From Clostridiaceae bacterium (GTDB lineage Bacteria > Bacillota > Clostridia > Peptostreptococcales > Natronincolaceae), in contig JAFIFG010000020.1 in assembly GCA_020832135.1 (NCBI GenBank), positions 1 through 62,797 on the forward strand: a DNA stretch of 62,797 nt, given 5' to 3'. Position 1 is the first letter of the stretch. Each line of letters starts with the position of its first letter. The position numbers were made by a program, and so were the translations under genes. Of the stretch, positions 7,902-16,652 are shown piece after piece. The notes under the pieces were generated by a model, which was given only the letters and a program-made list of their open reading frames with translations, did not search any database and was not told the origin of the DNA.

Positions 7902-8975
7902 ATGATACAAAGGAAAAAAGCTTTTGCTTTTATATTGGTTTTAACTTTACTTGTAAGTATGCACCTGGGTCAAACCTTTGCAGCGGCATCAACTCATGAA
8001 GAGATTGAAGCAATCATTGAAGAGGTGGCAAAGGAGAAGGAGATTCCCTCTGTGATTCTAAAGGCAATAGCTTGGAAGGAAAGTAATTATAGGCAATTTG
8101 ATAGCAATGGCAATCCCTTAGTATCTGGGGGAAACACTGGAATTATGCAGATTAACAGAGTGCATAGACATTTAGATCAAGAAAGATTAAGACATGATAT
8201 ACGTTATAACATTGAGGCTGGAGCAGATATATTATTAGGGAGGTGGAATGCTACTAGTATTTATCCTACTGTAGGGGATAGAGATCCAAATGTGCTGGAA
8301 CATTGGTATTTCGCTCTTTGGGGATATAATGGATGGGTAGCAAGAAACAACCCCAATGTATCCGGAAATAGAGCTTACCAAGAAGAATTATTTCAGTTAA
8401 TTAGGGATAGATATAATCAACCTGTAACCTCTATAGATGCATCATACCTTCCCAACAGTGGATTGCCGAAGGGGAGTCTACACATACCTACACCGGAACT
8501 TCATCACTTTGGAGATTTAAACGATGATCATAAGGCTATTTTTGTAGACCTGATTGACCATCCAAAGCGGGAATATGTGGAGGAATTATATGCTATGGAA
8601 ATTATCAATGGTGTAGGTGGAGACGAGTTTAATCCTGATGGTTACATTACAAAGGAACAAGTCGCAAAGATCTTAGTGGAGGTTCTAGAACTAGAGATCA
8701 TAGATGATGAAGTTGTTGTAGCAGATTGGCAAGAGGTGTCCTCTTGGGCGGTGGATTATGTAGCAACTGCTTATCATCAAGGTATTCTCTCTCCAGATGA
8801 AGAAGGGAACCTTCATCCTGATGAATTTATAAAAAGAGAAGATGCTATAGAAATGTTGTTTCAAGGATATGGAGTACCTATATTATTAGAGGAAAATGAA
8901 CTCTTACGACCCCAAGAATATATTACTAGAGGAGAATTAAGTAAGCTCATCTACAATATTATAGAAGGTCTTTAA
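7902..8975 (+). CDS. secreted SLT-type lytic transglycosylase with SLH domains
   Basis: The ATG at 7902 has GGGAGG 5 bases upstream and begins a clear signal peptide (KKAFAFILVLTLLVSMHLGQTFAAA). Residues about 35-160 are a transglycosylase SLT domain: catalytic Glu in AWKESNYRQ, the GIMQIN motif and the ALWGYNGW region. Residues about 195-357 hold two to three S-layer-homology repeats (YVEELYAMEIINGVG, FNPDGYITKEQVAK, ITRGELSKLIYNI). The enzyme would cleave peptidoglycan while attached to the wall by SLH domains. It stands alone between two hairpins. Confidence 0.85.
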   Translation: MIQRKKAFAFILVLTLLVSMHLGQTFAAASTHEEIEAIIEEVAKEKEIPSVILKAIAWKESNYRQFDSNGNPLVSGGNTGIMQINRVHRHLDQERLRHDIRYNIEAGADILLGRWNATSIYPTVGDRDPNVLEHWYFALWGYNGWVARNNPNVSGNRAYQEELFQLIRDRYNQPVTSIDASYLPNSGLPKGSLHIPTPELHHFGDLNDDHKAIFVDLIDHPKREYVEELYAMEIINGVGGDEFNPDGYITKEQVAKILVEVLELEIIDDEVVVADWQEVSSWAVDYVATAYHQGILSPDEEGNLHPDEFIKREDAIEMLFQGYGVPILLEENELLRPQEYITRGELSKLIYNIIEGL

Positions 8976-8981
8976 GCATAC

Positions 8982-9014
8982 AAAAAGACTCGAAGATTTA
9001 AATCGAGTCTTTTT
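8982..9014 (+). terminator. intrinsic terminator after the transglycosylase gene
   Basis: AAAAAGACTCGA pairs with TCGAGTCTTTTT around a 9-base AT loop and ends in a T run. Confidence 0.85.
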
Positions 9015-9157
9015 GTATATATAGATTTCTCTCAAATCTTATTACATATGAAAGTAGCATAAAAGGACTTACTTAACATAGGAACTTTGTCGGTATTCTC
9101 AACAGGAAATTATTAAAGGATTATTGAAATAACTAGAAATCCAGTAAATTCAATCCA

Positions 9158-9200
9158 TTGACAAAATAGGCATTCCTCCCTAGAATAAGGTAGGAATGCT
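9158..9200 (+). promoter_or_regulatory. sigma-A promoter overlapped by a palindrome
   Basis: TTGACA (9158-9163) and TAGAAT (9181-9186) are 17 bases apart, a near-ideal promoter for the gene at 9229. GGCATTCCT (9169-9177) and AGGAATGCT (9192-9200) are inverted repeats centred on the -10 box. This arrangement suits a repressor operator. Because the repeat is followed by TTTTTGTGTTTTTT it could also end incoming transcripts. Confidence 0.6.
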
Positions 9201-9228
9201 TTTTGTGTTTTTTGGAAGGAGGATTTAC

Positions 9229-9861
9229 ATGAGAAAAAAGGTTGTGGCTATGATGTTGATCTTCTTTTGTTTATGGACTCTTTTCGTTTTATATCCTAAT
9301 CCTTATCGTTTAGTCGTTAGTATATATCGTACTTTCAATCCTCCAGTAGATGTAGCAGCAGTAGCACTCATAGATGAAGTGCCAGAAGACCCAAGAGAAA
9401 TAGAAGACTTTGTTCTAGATACTGTTCCCTATGAATACAATTGGCAAACCTATGGTGTACCCTTTTATTTTCCTACACCTCAAGAAGTAATAGCAAAGGA
9501 TGGGGGAGATTGTAAAAGCCGATTTATTTTACTGGCATCCCTATTTGAAGCAAAGGGTATCCCCTACCAACAAAGTTTTTCTTTAAGTCACTTTTGGATT
9601 GACTATGAAGGTAAGGAATCGATTGCTATAGAGCAAGAGGAAAACGCTCTTTTAAGAAGAACAGAAGAAGGATTTAAAGTACAATTACCTCAAGAAGAGC
9701 TAAGAGAGAGTGCTGAGGCACTGTGGGAAGGATTCTGGATTTATATGCCTCTCCATAGAAAAATATTATTCTTATTAGGTTTTCCCATGACGGTAATGAT
9801 TGGATTTTTCATGAACCGTAAACCTGCGGTTTATGGCAAAACTACAAAAGCTACTATATAG
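9229..9861 (+). CDS. membrane-anchored transglutaminase-like protein
   Basis: The ATG at 9229 follows GGAAGGAGG by 7 bases. The protein (210 aa) has an N-terminal helix (residues 3-20) and a second helix near residues 178-195. Between them is a small papain/transglutaminase-like domain with the candidate nucleophile Cys in DGGDCKSRF and His/Asp in SLSHFWIDY. Relatives are thiol proteases or cross-linking enzymes with poorly known substrates. It is monocistronic between a promoter palindrome and a terminator. Confidence 0.65.
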   Translation: MRKKVVAMMLIFFCLWTLFVLYPNPYRLVVSIYRTFNPPVDVAAVALIDEVPEDPREIEDFVLDTVPYEYNWQTYGVPFYFPTPQEVIAKDGGDCKSRFILLASLFEAKGIPYQQSFSLSHFWIDYEGKESIAIEQEENALLRRTEEGFKVQLPQEELRESAEALWEGFWIYMPLHRKILFLLGFPMTVMIGFFMNRKPAVYGKTTKATI

Positions 9862-9868
9862 AAGAATT

Positions 9869-9922
9869 AAAGGGACGGGCTTGTTACTTTCTTAAATTAG
9901 GAGGCTACAGCCCTGTCCCTTT
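9869..9922 (+). terminator. long-stem terminator after the transglutaminase-like gene
   Basis: AAAGGGACGGGCT pairs with AGCCCTGTCCCTTT with a single bulged base across a 27-base loop. The T tract is short. Confidence 0.6.
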
Positions 9923-10012
9923 ATGTTTGGCTTTTGGTGTAATATTCCTTTTGATGTGGTAAAATAAGAACAATGTCTATTTTAAAATTATGGGAAAAGG
10001 ATGTGTGGTAGT

Positions 10013-11503
10013 ATGAAAATTAACGTAATACAAGAGAATTTGCAAAATATCGTTGCAGATGGATTAATCATAGGAATTCATCAAGGTGTGAAAAGCCTAC
10101 CATCAATTTTAGAAATGTTAGATGAAGTAATGAAGGGAACCATAAAAGAAATTATTAGAAGTCAAGAATTCAAGGGAAAAGAAGGGGAGCTTTTAACTAT
10201 ACGAAGTTATGGGAATCTTTCAGCAAATAAGATTTTTTTATTGGGCCTAGGTAAGGAAGAAGAATTCCAAGAGGACACCCTACGAAGAGTGGCGGGTGAA
10301 GGCTTAAGGGAGGCTCTAAAGCAACATTGTGAGAGGGTAGCTGTAGCAGTGATAGGTACAAAAAATATTTCTGTAAAAAACCAAGGTCAATGTATAAGTG
10401 AAGGTGCTATGCTAGGTCTTTATAAATTTGATCGTTATAAGACTGAGAATCAACAGGTAACAAGAGAGATGCAGGAAATTTTCATATGGCATGAGGGTCA
10501 AGGAGCTAGAGAGGCTATTGTTGAAGGTATCGCAGTAGGAAAATCTCTGGCTAAAGCCACCATTACTGCTAGAGATATGGTAAATGAGCCTAGTAATGTG
10601 TTGACTCCTTATGAAATGGAAATAAGAGCCCGTAGGATAGCAGAGGAACATGGAATGGAAATAAATATACTAGAAAAAGAAGATATGGAAAAATTAGGGA
10701 TGGATTGTTTCCTAAGTGTTGCAAAGGGAAGTGATATTCCTCCTAAATTGATTGTGATGAAGTACAGAGGTGATGATCAGCAGGAAGAAGTAATAGGACT
10801 GGTTGGTAAAGGATTAACCTTTGATTCTGGGGGGATATCCTTAAAGCCTGGGGCAGGAATGGATCTTATGAAGGGGGATATGGGTGGAGCAGCAACCGTA
10901 TTAGGAGCTATGGAGGCCATTGGTGCATTAAAACCTAAGACCAATGTCATTGCTGTAGTTGGTGCTTGTGAAAATATGCCTTCCGGCAAAGCCTATAAAC
11001 CTGGTGATATATTGAAGTCCATGAAGGGTAAAACCGTAGAGATTTTAAATACGGATGCAGAGGGAAGGTTGGTATTGATTGACTGCATTAGTTATGCTAT
11101 AAAGCTGGGGGCTACTAAATTAGTAGATGTCGCTACCTTAACGGGGGCATGCCTTGTTGCATTAGGTACCACTACTACAGCATTAATCACTAACAATGAT
11201 GATTGGTTGGAGGAACTTAAAAAAGCTTCAGCAAAGGCTGGTGAAAGAGTTTGGCAGCTACCGGCTTTTCCAGAATATAAAGAGCTGATTAAGAGTGAGA
11301 TTGCAGATTTGAAAAATGTTGGAGGTAGGTATGCAGGTACAATTACAGCTGGTCTTTTCCTTGGAGAGTTTGTAGAGGATAAACCTTGGATACATATGGA
11401 TATAGCGGGTACTTCTGCAAATGAAAAAACAAGAGGTTACTTACCAAGGGGTGCCACTGGTGTGGGTGTGCGAGCACTTTACCATTTAGTAGAACAGCAA
11501 TAA
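10013..11503 (+). CDS. pepA: leucyl aminopeptidase (M17 family)
   Basis: This 496-residue cytosolic, two-metal peptidase removes N-terminal residues from peptides. The C-terminal catalytic domain shows GLTFDSGGISLKP (metal-binding Asp and Lys region), MKGDMGGAA and the M17 signature NTDAEGRL. The N-terminal domain (about residues 1-160) is the usual macro-like fold. The start at 10013 was chosen over 10001 because AAAGGATG sits at workable spacing. The enzyme fits the peptide-import theme of the window. Confidence 0.95.
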   Translation: MKINVIQENLQNIVADGLIIGIHQGVKSLPSILEMLDEVMKGTIKEIIRSQEFKGKEGELLTIRSYGNLSANKIFLLGLGKEEEFQEDTLRRVAGEGLREALKQHCERVAVAVIGTKNISVKNQGQCISEGAMLGLYKFDRYKTENQQVTREMQEIFIWHEGQGAREAIVEGIAVGKSLAKATITARDMVNEPSNVLTPYEMEIRARRIAEEHGMEINILEKEDMEKLGMDCFLSVAKGSDIPPKLIVMKYRGDDQQEEVIGLVGKGLTFDSGGISLKPGAGMDLMKGDMGGAATVLGAMEAIGALKPKTNVIAVVGACENMPSGKAYKPGDILKSMKGKTVEILNTDAEGRLVLIDCISYAIKLGATKLVDVATLTGACLVALGTTTTALITNNDDWLEELKKASAKAGERVWQLPAFPEYKELIKSEIADLKNVGGRYAGTITAGLFLGEFVEDKPWIHMDIAGTSANEKTRGYLPRGATGVGVRALYHLVEQQ

Positions 11504-11587
11504 ATAAAGGAAAAAACTCCCCCAAGGAAACTTAGTTTAATTAAAATTAGATTTGTAGATTGAAACAGAAGGGAGATGGAGGGACTT

Positions 11588-12811
11588 TTGAAAAAATACA
11601 TGATTTTTGCCATTGCTGTAGCAGTATTTGGTGAAATTTATTTTTATCCCTTTGATAGTACCCTGCGATTCTCGGCAGCTATTATTACACTGAATTTAAT
11701 TATGCTTATAGATAAGGAAGTTAGTCCTTTTTATACTTGTGTTTTTTCTGGTATCGCTGTATTTCTGCAGAGAAGTCTACTGGCACTGGCTTTTCATGCT
11801 ATGTCTCTACAGGAGGTTTTCTTTTTACATGGCCCTTCTATTATTTACTATATGATTTATGGCATATTCATTTCCCTTTTCGATCTACAAAAAAGAGAGA
11901 ATCAGTATATAAAAGTTATGCTGTTTTTAGCCTTTAGTGATATAATAAGCAATATTATTGAAACTATTATCAGACAAAAAGAAATGCTGCCACCTGTTGT
12001 TGGTATGATTATCTTAGTAGGCATTGTCCGCAGTGTCTTTGCTTACTTGATTTATCTTTTTTATAAGAGACAGGAATTTATGCTGGTGTCCCGTGAACAT
12101 CAAAAAAAATATGCTCAATTGAATTTATTGGTGTCTAATATTCAAGCGGAGCTATTTTATCTAAAAAAATCCACCCGTGACATTGAAAATGTTATGAAAA
12201 AAAGCTACACCCTTTATCAGGAATACAAAGAGGATGAGCTCCTAAAACAAAAGACCTTAAATATCGCTTTAGAAATACATGAGATAAAAAAGGATTATTA
12301 TAAGGTATTGAATGGTTTCGAGAACTTTTTAGAGAGTTTTGAGGAAAATGGAGTCATGATGCTTTCCAATATGTTTACTATTATAGGGGAAAATACATCT
12401 AGGTATTTAAGAGAGAATAAGTTAGATATAAATTTTACTCTTGATTATGAGGAGGACTTTCAGGTTTACAAATACTATCATTTGTTTACTATTTTAAATA
12501 ACTTAATCATCAATGCTATAGATGCCTGTGAAGGAAGTGGTAGTATTGAAGTCTCTCAAAAAAGTGACGATGAATCAATACGATTCACAGTTGTAGATCA
12601 TGGAGAGGGGATAGACGAGGAAATCCTACCGTATATTTTTAATCCAGGCTTTACAACTAAGTACGATGAAAGATCAGGAGAGCCTTCTACCGGCATAGGG
12701 TTATCCCATGTGAAAAGCATGGTGGATGAGTTGAAGGGAGAAGTGCATGTAAGCTCCCAAAGAGAAAATGGGACAACTTTTGAAGTTGTAATACCAAAAA
12801 ATAATGGCTAG
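11588..12811 (+). CDS. GlnK-like sensor histidine kinase
   Basis: This protein of about 407 residues has an N-terminal membrane region of roughly six helices (residues 1-160), then a cytoplasmic coil and a histidine-kinase core: phospho-acceptor His in LEIHEIKKDY, N box NNLIINAIDAC, G1 DHGEGID and G2 STGIGLSHVKS. This resembles the YcbA/GlnK kinases that pair with YcbB-domain regulators in glutamine sensing. The TTG at 11588 has GGAGGG upstream; an ATG at 11576 is the alternative start. The regulator gene follows immediately. Confidence 0.75.
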   Translation: MKKYMIFAIAVAVFGEIYFYPFDSTLRFSAAIITLNLIMLIDKEVSPFYTCVFSGIAVFLQRSLLALAFHAMSLQEVFFLHGPSIIYYMIYGIFISLFDLQKRENQYIKVMLFLAFSDIISNIIETIIRQKEMLPPVVGMIILVGIVRSVFAYLIYLFYKRQEFMLVSREHQKKYAQLNLLVSNIQAELFYLKKSTRDIENVMKKSYTLYQEYKEDELLKQKTLNIALEIHEIKKDYYKVLNGFENFLESFEENGVMMLSNMFTIIGENTSRYLRENKLDINFTLDYEEDFQVYKYYHLFTILNNLIINAIDACEGSGSIEVSQKSDDESIRFTVVDHGEGIDEEILPYIFNPGFTTKYDERSGEPSTGIGLSHVKSMVDELKGEVHVSSQRENGTTFEVVIPKNNG

Positions 12812-12820
12812 GTGATGCTT

Positions 12821-13696
12821 ATGAAAAATACTTTTTTAATTATTGATGACGATATAAATATACGAAAAATGCTGGGGCATTTAATTATAAAAAATAATCT
12901 AGGCAGGGTAGTAGAGGAACTAGAAGATGGTGGGAATGCTGTAGAGGAGATTCTATTTTATGAACCTGATATTGTTTTAATTGATTTTCTTCTTCCTGAA
13001 AAGGATGGTATTGAAATTATACGATCTAGCAAATCTCAAGGGTACAAAGGAAAGTTCATTATGATTTCTCAAGTGGACAATGAAGATATGATTGGGGAAG
13101 CCTATGAGAACGGAATTATATTTTTTATTAATAAGCCCATCAATAAAATTGAGGCTATAAATGTTATAAAGGGTGTATGTAATAATATCAAACTAGAGAG
13201 GTCTGTGTCATTAATTCGAGATACTGTATTTGATATGGAAGAGGTACATCGAAGCAGTAGTAGTGATGACTGGAGGCAAGAAGTTCAAGATATATGCACA
13301 GATATCGGGATTATAGGAGAGTCTGGGTATAAGGATTTGAGTAAATTAATTGAAGAAATTATTTTCTTAAAGAGAAAAAAGAATACAGTCAACTATCAAC
13401 TGCAGGATATTTATCATCAAATGGCTGAGAAGGAAAAACTTCACTATAATACCCATGTTCATGCAAGAACCATTGAACAAAGAATTAGAAGGGTTACTTT
13501 TAAAGCCTTAGAAAATATCGCCGCCCTAGGAAAAGATGATCACTATAATAGTCAATTTGCTGAATACAGTGGAGTTTTGTTTGACTTTAAACAAGTAAAA
13601 CAGCAGATTCAACACATAAAGAACCCCAAATCAGAAAGGGGTAAGATTAATGTTAAAAAATTTGTGGAGGGAATACTATTAAAACTGAATTTTTAA
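12821..13696 (+). CDS. GlnL-like response regulator with YcbB domain
   Basis: Residues 1-120 are a receiver domain (IIDDDINIR, phospho-acceptor Asp in IDFLLPEKDG, Lys in INKPI). The rest is the YcbB-type DNA-binding domain: EVQDICTDIGIIGESGYKDL followed by the HVHARTIEQRIRRVTFKALENIA helix region. In Bacillus subtilis GlnK-GlnL activates glutamine-use genes. The ATG at 12821 has AGGTGA 5 bases before it, overlapping the kinase stop, so the pair is co-translated. gltS lies next and carries a GlnL-type operator. Confidence 0.85.
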   Translation: MKNTFLIIDDDINIRKMLGHLIIKNNLGRVVEELEDGGNAVEEILFYEPDIVLIDFLLPEKDGIEIIRSSKSQGYKGKFIMISQVDNEDMIGEAYENGIIFFINKPINKIEAINVIKGVCNNIKLERSVSLIRDTVFDMEEVHRSSSSDDWRQEVQDICTDIGIIGESGYKDLSKLIEEIIFLKRKKNTVNYQLQDIYHQMAEKEKLHYNTHVHARTIEQRIRRVTFKALENIAALGKDDHYNSQFAEYSGVLFDFKQVKQQIQHIKNPKSERGKINVKKFVEGILLKLNF

Positions 13697-13747
13697 AATA
13701 TTGAAGTGTTACTTGCATGACAATTAAAAGAATGAATGTTTAAAAAC

Positions 13748-13800
13748 ATTTGTTGTTTTATGTTACATTTTGTTGTATTTTGTAGCATGCCCTTTATAAT
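13748..13800 (+). promoter_or_regulatory. GlnL-type operator and promoter of gltS
   Basis: TTTTGT (13768-13773), four bases, TTTTGT (13778-13783) exactly matches the direct repeat TTTTGT-N4-TTTTGT reported for B. subtilis GlnL, as I recall it. A degenerate pair, ATTTGT (13748-13753) and TTATGT (13758-13763), lies two helical turns upstream, giving four half-sites at strict 10-base spacing. A perfect TATAAT (13795-13800) follows with no good -35 box, as expected of an activator-dependent promoter. Confidence 0.75.
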
Positions 13801-13841
13801 AATGAAAACGTTTTAATTTTTAAATTATAGGGGGTATGAAG

Positions 13842-15038
13842 ATGGTATTGCAATTAGATATGATTCAATCAATTGCCTTGGCGGTGGTGGTTTTGCTTTT
13901 AGGACAAGGTATCCGAAACAGGGTGAAGGTCCTAGAAAAATTTTGTATTCCGGCACCAGTTATAGGAGGACTTTTATTTGCAATTTTAGCTTTATTACTA
14001 AGACAAATGGATATTCTACAGTTTCAGCTTGATGTAACACTACAAAATGTATTAATGACGGCTTTCTTTACAACTGTAGGCTTTACTGCTAGTATTCAAT
14101 TACTTAAAAAGGGCGGTATGCAGGTATTAGTATTTTTAGTCTTAGCTATTACTTTAGTATCTTTACAAAATGTAATTGCTGTTGCACTAGCAAGGGTTTT
14201 CAATTTAGACGTTTTGATAGGGCTGTCCACAGGATCTGTACCAATGACAGGTGGACATGGAACTTCTGCAGCATTTGCTGAGTTATTTGAGGATAAGGGT
14301 GCTGTTGGAGCATCTACTGTGGCTATGGCCTCTGCAACCTTTGGGTTGATTTGTGGTAGTATGCTAGGAGGACCTATTGCCAAACGATTAATAGAAAAAA
14401 ACAATCTTTCACAGGAAACAGCAAACATGGAGGCTATTGATACACCTGCTGAAGAGATGGCTACCAGTGGAGAGATGCTAGAACCTAAAAACTTTTCATC
14501 AGCTGCCTTTCAAATTATTATAGCTATGGGGGCAGGTACTCTTATTTCAATGCTTATACAAAGAACTGGAATGACCTTCCCATCCTATATTGGTGCTATG
14601 TTTGCAGCGGCTATCATGAGGAATATAGCAGACCTTACGGGAGCTTTTAAAGTAACTAGCACAGAAATAGATATACTTGGAAATATTTCTTTATCAATCT
14701 TCCTATCTATGGCATTAATAGGATTAAGGCTATGGGAGTTAGCCGATTTAGCTGTTCCTATGCTAGGTATGTTGTTGGCACAAGCTTTACTGATGGGGGT
14801 ATTTGCTTACTTCGTAACATTTAATGTTATGGGAAGAAACTATGATGCAGCTGTGTTAGCGGGAGGACACTGTGGCTTTGGTATGGGGGCTACACCCAAT
14901 GCCATTGCAAATATGCAGGCCATCTCCGGTAAATATGGACCAGCTCCAGCGGCATTCTTTATTATTCCTTTAGTAGGAAGCTTATTCATTGACTTTGCCA
15001 ATTCTGGAATTATTGTTGCATTTATCAATATGTTTTAA
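13842..15038 (+). CDS. gltS: sodium/glutamate symporter GltS
   Basis: This 398-residue protein has about ten to twelve helices in two inverted repeats with the GltS pattern: PAPVIGGLLFA near residue 35, TGGHGTSAAF (residues about 134-143) and the matching AGGHCGFGMGATPNAIANM near residues 344-362, plus a hydrophilic central loop. GltS imports glutamate with Na+. The ATG at 13842 has GGGGG 7 bases upstream; ATG 13836 is too close. Position behind the GlnK/GlnL-like genes and the operator suggests control by that system. Confidence 0.95.
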   Translation: MVLQLDMIQSIALAVVVLLLGQGIRNRVKVLEKFCIPAPVIGGLLFAILALLLRQMDILQFQLDVTLQNVLMTAFFTTVGFTASIQLLKKGGMQVLVFLVLAITLVSLQNVIAVALARVFNLDVLIGLSTGSVPMTGGHGTSAAFAELFEDKGAVGASTVAMASATFGLICGSMLGGPIAKRLIEKNNLSQETANMEAIDTPAEEMATSGEMLEPKNFSSAAFQIIIAMGAGTLISMLIQRTGMTFPSYIGAMFAAAIMRNIADLTGAFKVTSTEIDILGNISLSIFLSMALIGLRLWELADLAVPMLGMLLAQALLMGVFAYFVTFNVMGRNYDAAVLAGGHCGFGMGATPNAIANMQAISGKYGPAPAAFFIIPLVGSLFIDFANSGIIVAFINMF

Positions 15039-15059
15039 TCAAATCATACAACAGAGACG

Positions 15060-15091
15060 AAGAAGCAGGGATTTTGAACTGCTTCTTTTTT
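15060..15091 (+). terminator. terminator after gltS
   Basis: AGAAGCAG and CTGCTTCT pair around a 10-base loop and are followed by TTTTTT. Confidence 0.85.
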
Positions 15092-15228
15092 GAATAAAAA
15101 GGAAGTTTTTAAAAGTTTTTTACCATTTATAATTATACTATGATAGAATGAATTGACTTACATATGTAAAGACTAGATAATACAAGAGGTAAAATGAGAT
15201 TTTAAAAATAAGTGAGGTTAAGAAGAAT

Positions 15229-16581
15229 ATGGAAAATGGATTTATGAATTTTGGTATTAGTGAAGAGTTGGCAAGACCCTTAAGCAAACATGGTATTACA
15301 GACCCTACTGGAGTACAAATACAAGCTATCCCTCCTCTTTTGGCCGGCAAGGATGTTATGGCTCAAGCTCAAACAGGAACTGGAAAAACTTTGGCTTTCA
15401 TGCTACCCATCATGGAGAGGATTAACACCGATGAAGGGAAGGTACAAGCTCTAGTTATTACACCTACTAGAGAATTGGCTATTCAAATTACTGCAGAAGC
15501 CAAAAAATTAGCTGGAGCTAAGGGGGTTAATATATTAGCTGCCTATGGTGGACAGGATGTAGATGCACAGATTAGAAAGTTAAAGGGCGATGTTCATTTG
15601 GTTATAGGTACACCAGGGAGATTACTAGATCACTTAAGACGTGGTACTGTTAGTTTCAAGAGTTTATCTATGTTGGTACTGGATGAAGCTGATCAAATGC
15701 TACACATGGGGTTTGTGAAGGATGTAGAGGCCATTCTACAGCATATTCCTAAGGAAAGACAAAACATGTTTTTCTCTGCAACCATGCCACCGGCAATACG
15801 TGCATTAGCCAGTAAATATATGGTGAAGCCTACAGAAATTCAGGTGAAAAGTAAGCAGATAACCCTAGATGAGATCAAACAATTGGTGATCGATACCACC
15901 GATAGAGGGAAGCAGGATGCCCTATGTAATTTCTTAGAAGAACACAACCCTTTTATGGCTATTATTTTCTGTAGAACTAAACGTCGTGCTATTGGATTAA
16001 ACAAAGGTTTATCAGAACTTGGATACAACTGCGACGAACTTCATGGAGATATGACTCAGGCCAAAAGAGAAAGAGTAATGAAGGCCTTTAGAAATACAAA
16101 AATACAGTACTTAATAGCAACGGATGTAGCCGCTCGGGGCTTAGATATAGAGGGGATTACCCATGTATTTAATTATGATATTCCTCAGGATGTAGAAAGC
16201 TATATCCATAGAATTGGTCGTACCGGTAGAGCTGGAGAACATGGTATGGCCGTTACCTTCGTGACACCTAGGGATGAAGATCAGTTAAGAGAAATTCAAC
16301 GGGGAATAAAGATGACTCTAAAAAGAGAAGGTAAAGTAGCAAAGGAGCAAGCAATAGACCCAGGAGAAAGAAAAAGGCAAGGTCATAAGACACCCACTGA
16401 TAGAAAAACAAAAAGTAGATATGGCGACAAAAGAGATAATAGGGACACACGAGATAAGAGAGATAAACGAGATAATAAGGATAAAGATTCAAAATCCTAT
16501 AAAGGTGGTAGAGGGGCAGCTCAAGGACCAAAAGGTAGAAAACCTTCTGCCAAGAAAAGTTTTGGAAAAAAACCTAGGTAA
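15229..16581 (+). CDS. DEAD-box ATP-dependent RNA helicase
   Basis: This 450-residue protein shows the standard helicase motifs: Q motif around FMNFGISEELARPLSKHG, AQTGTGKT, PTRELA, LDEADQML, FFSATMP and the C-terminal HRIGRTGRAG. The last 80 residues are an extremely basic, repetitive tail rich in RDKRDNKD and SKSYKGG units, typical of RNA-binding extensions in DeaD/CshA/RhlE-type enzymes. It likely unwinds rRNA or mRNA structures in ribosome assembly or RNA decay. The exact subfamily is not assigned. Confidence 0.9.
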   Translation: MENGFMNFGISEELARPLSKHGITDPTGVQIQAIPPLLAGKDVMAQAQTGTGKTLAFMLPIMERINTDEGKVQALVITPTRELAIQITAEAKKLAGAKGVNILAAYGGQDVDAQIRKLKGDVHLVIGTPGRLLDHLRRGTVSFKSLSMLVLDEADQMLHMGFVKDVEAILQHIPKERQNMFFSATMPPAIRALASKYMVKPTEIQVKSKQITLDEIKQLVIDTTDRGKQDALCNFLEEHNPFMAIIFCRTKRRAIGLNKGLSELGYNCDELHGDMTQAKRERVMKAFRNTKIQYLIATDVAARGLDIEGITHVFNYDIPQDVESYIHRIGRTGRAGEHGMAVTFVTPRDEDQLREIQRGIKMTLKREGKVAKEQAIDPGERKRQGHKTPTDRKTKSRYGDKRDNRDTRDKRDKRDNKDKDSKSYKGGRGAAQGPKGRKPSAKKSFGKKPR

Positions 16582-16592
16582 GTAGATCTATT

Positions 16593-16652
16593 AAAAAAAG
16601 GGATGAAGTTGTTGTTTCCATAGTAGGAAGCAATACTTCATCCTTTTCTTTT
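16593..16652. terminator. bidirectional terminator between helicase and permease genes
   Basis: GGATGAAGT (16601-16609) and ACTTCATCC (16635-16643) form the stem, with A-run on the left and T-run on the right, so it serves both convergent genes. Confidence 0.75.
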
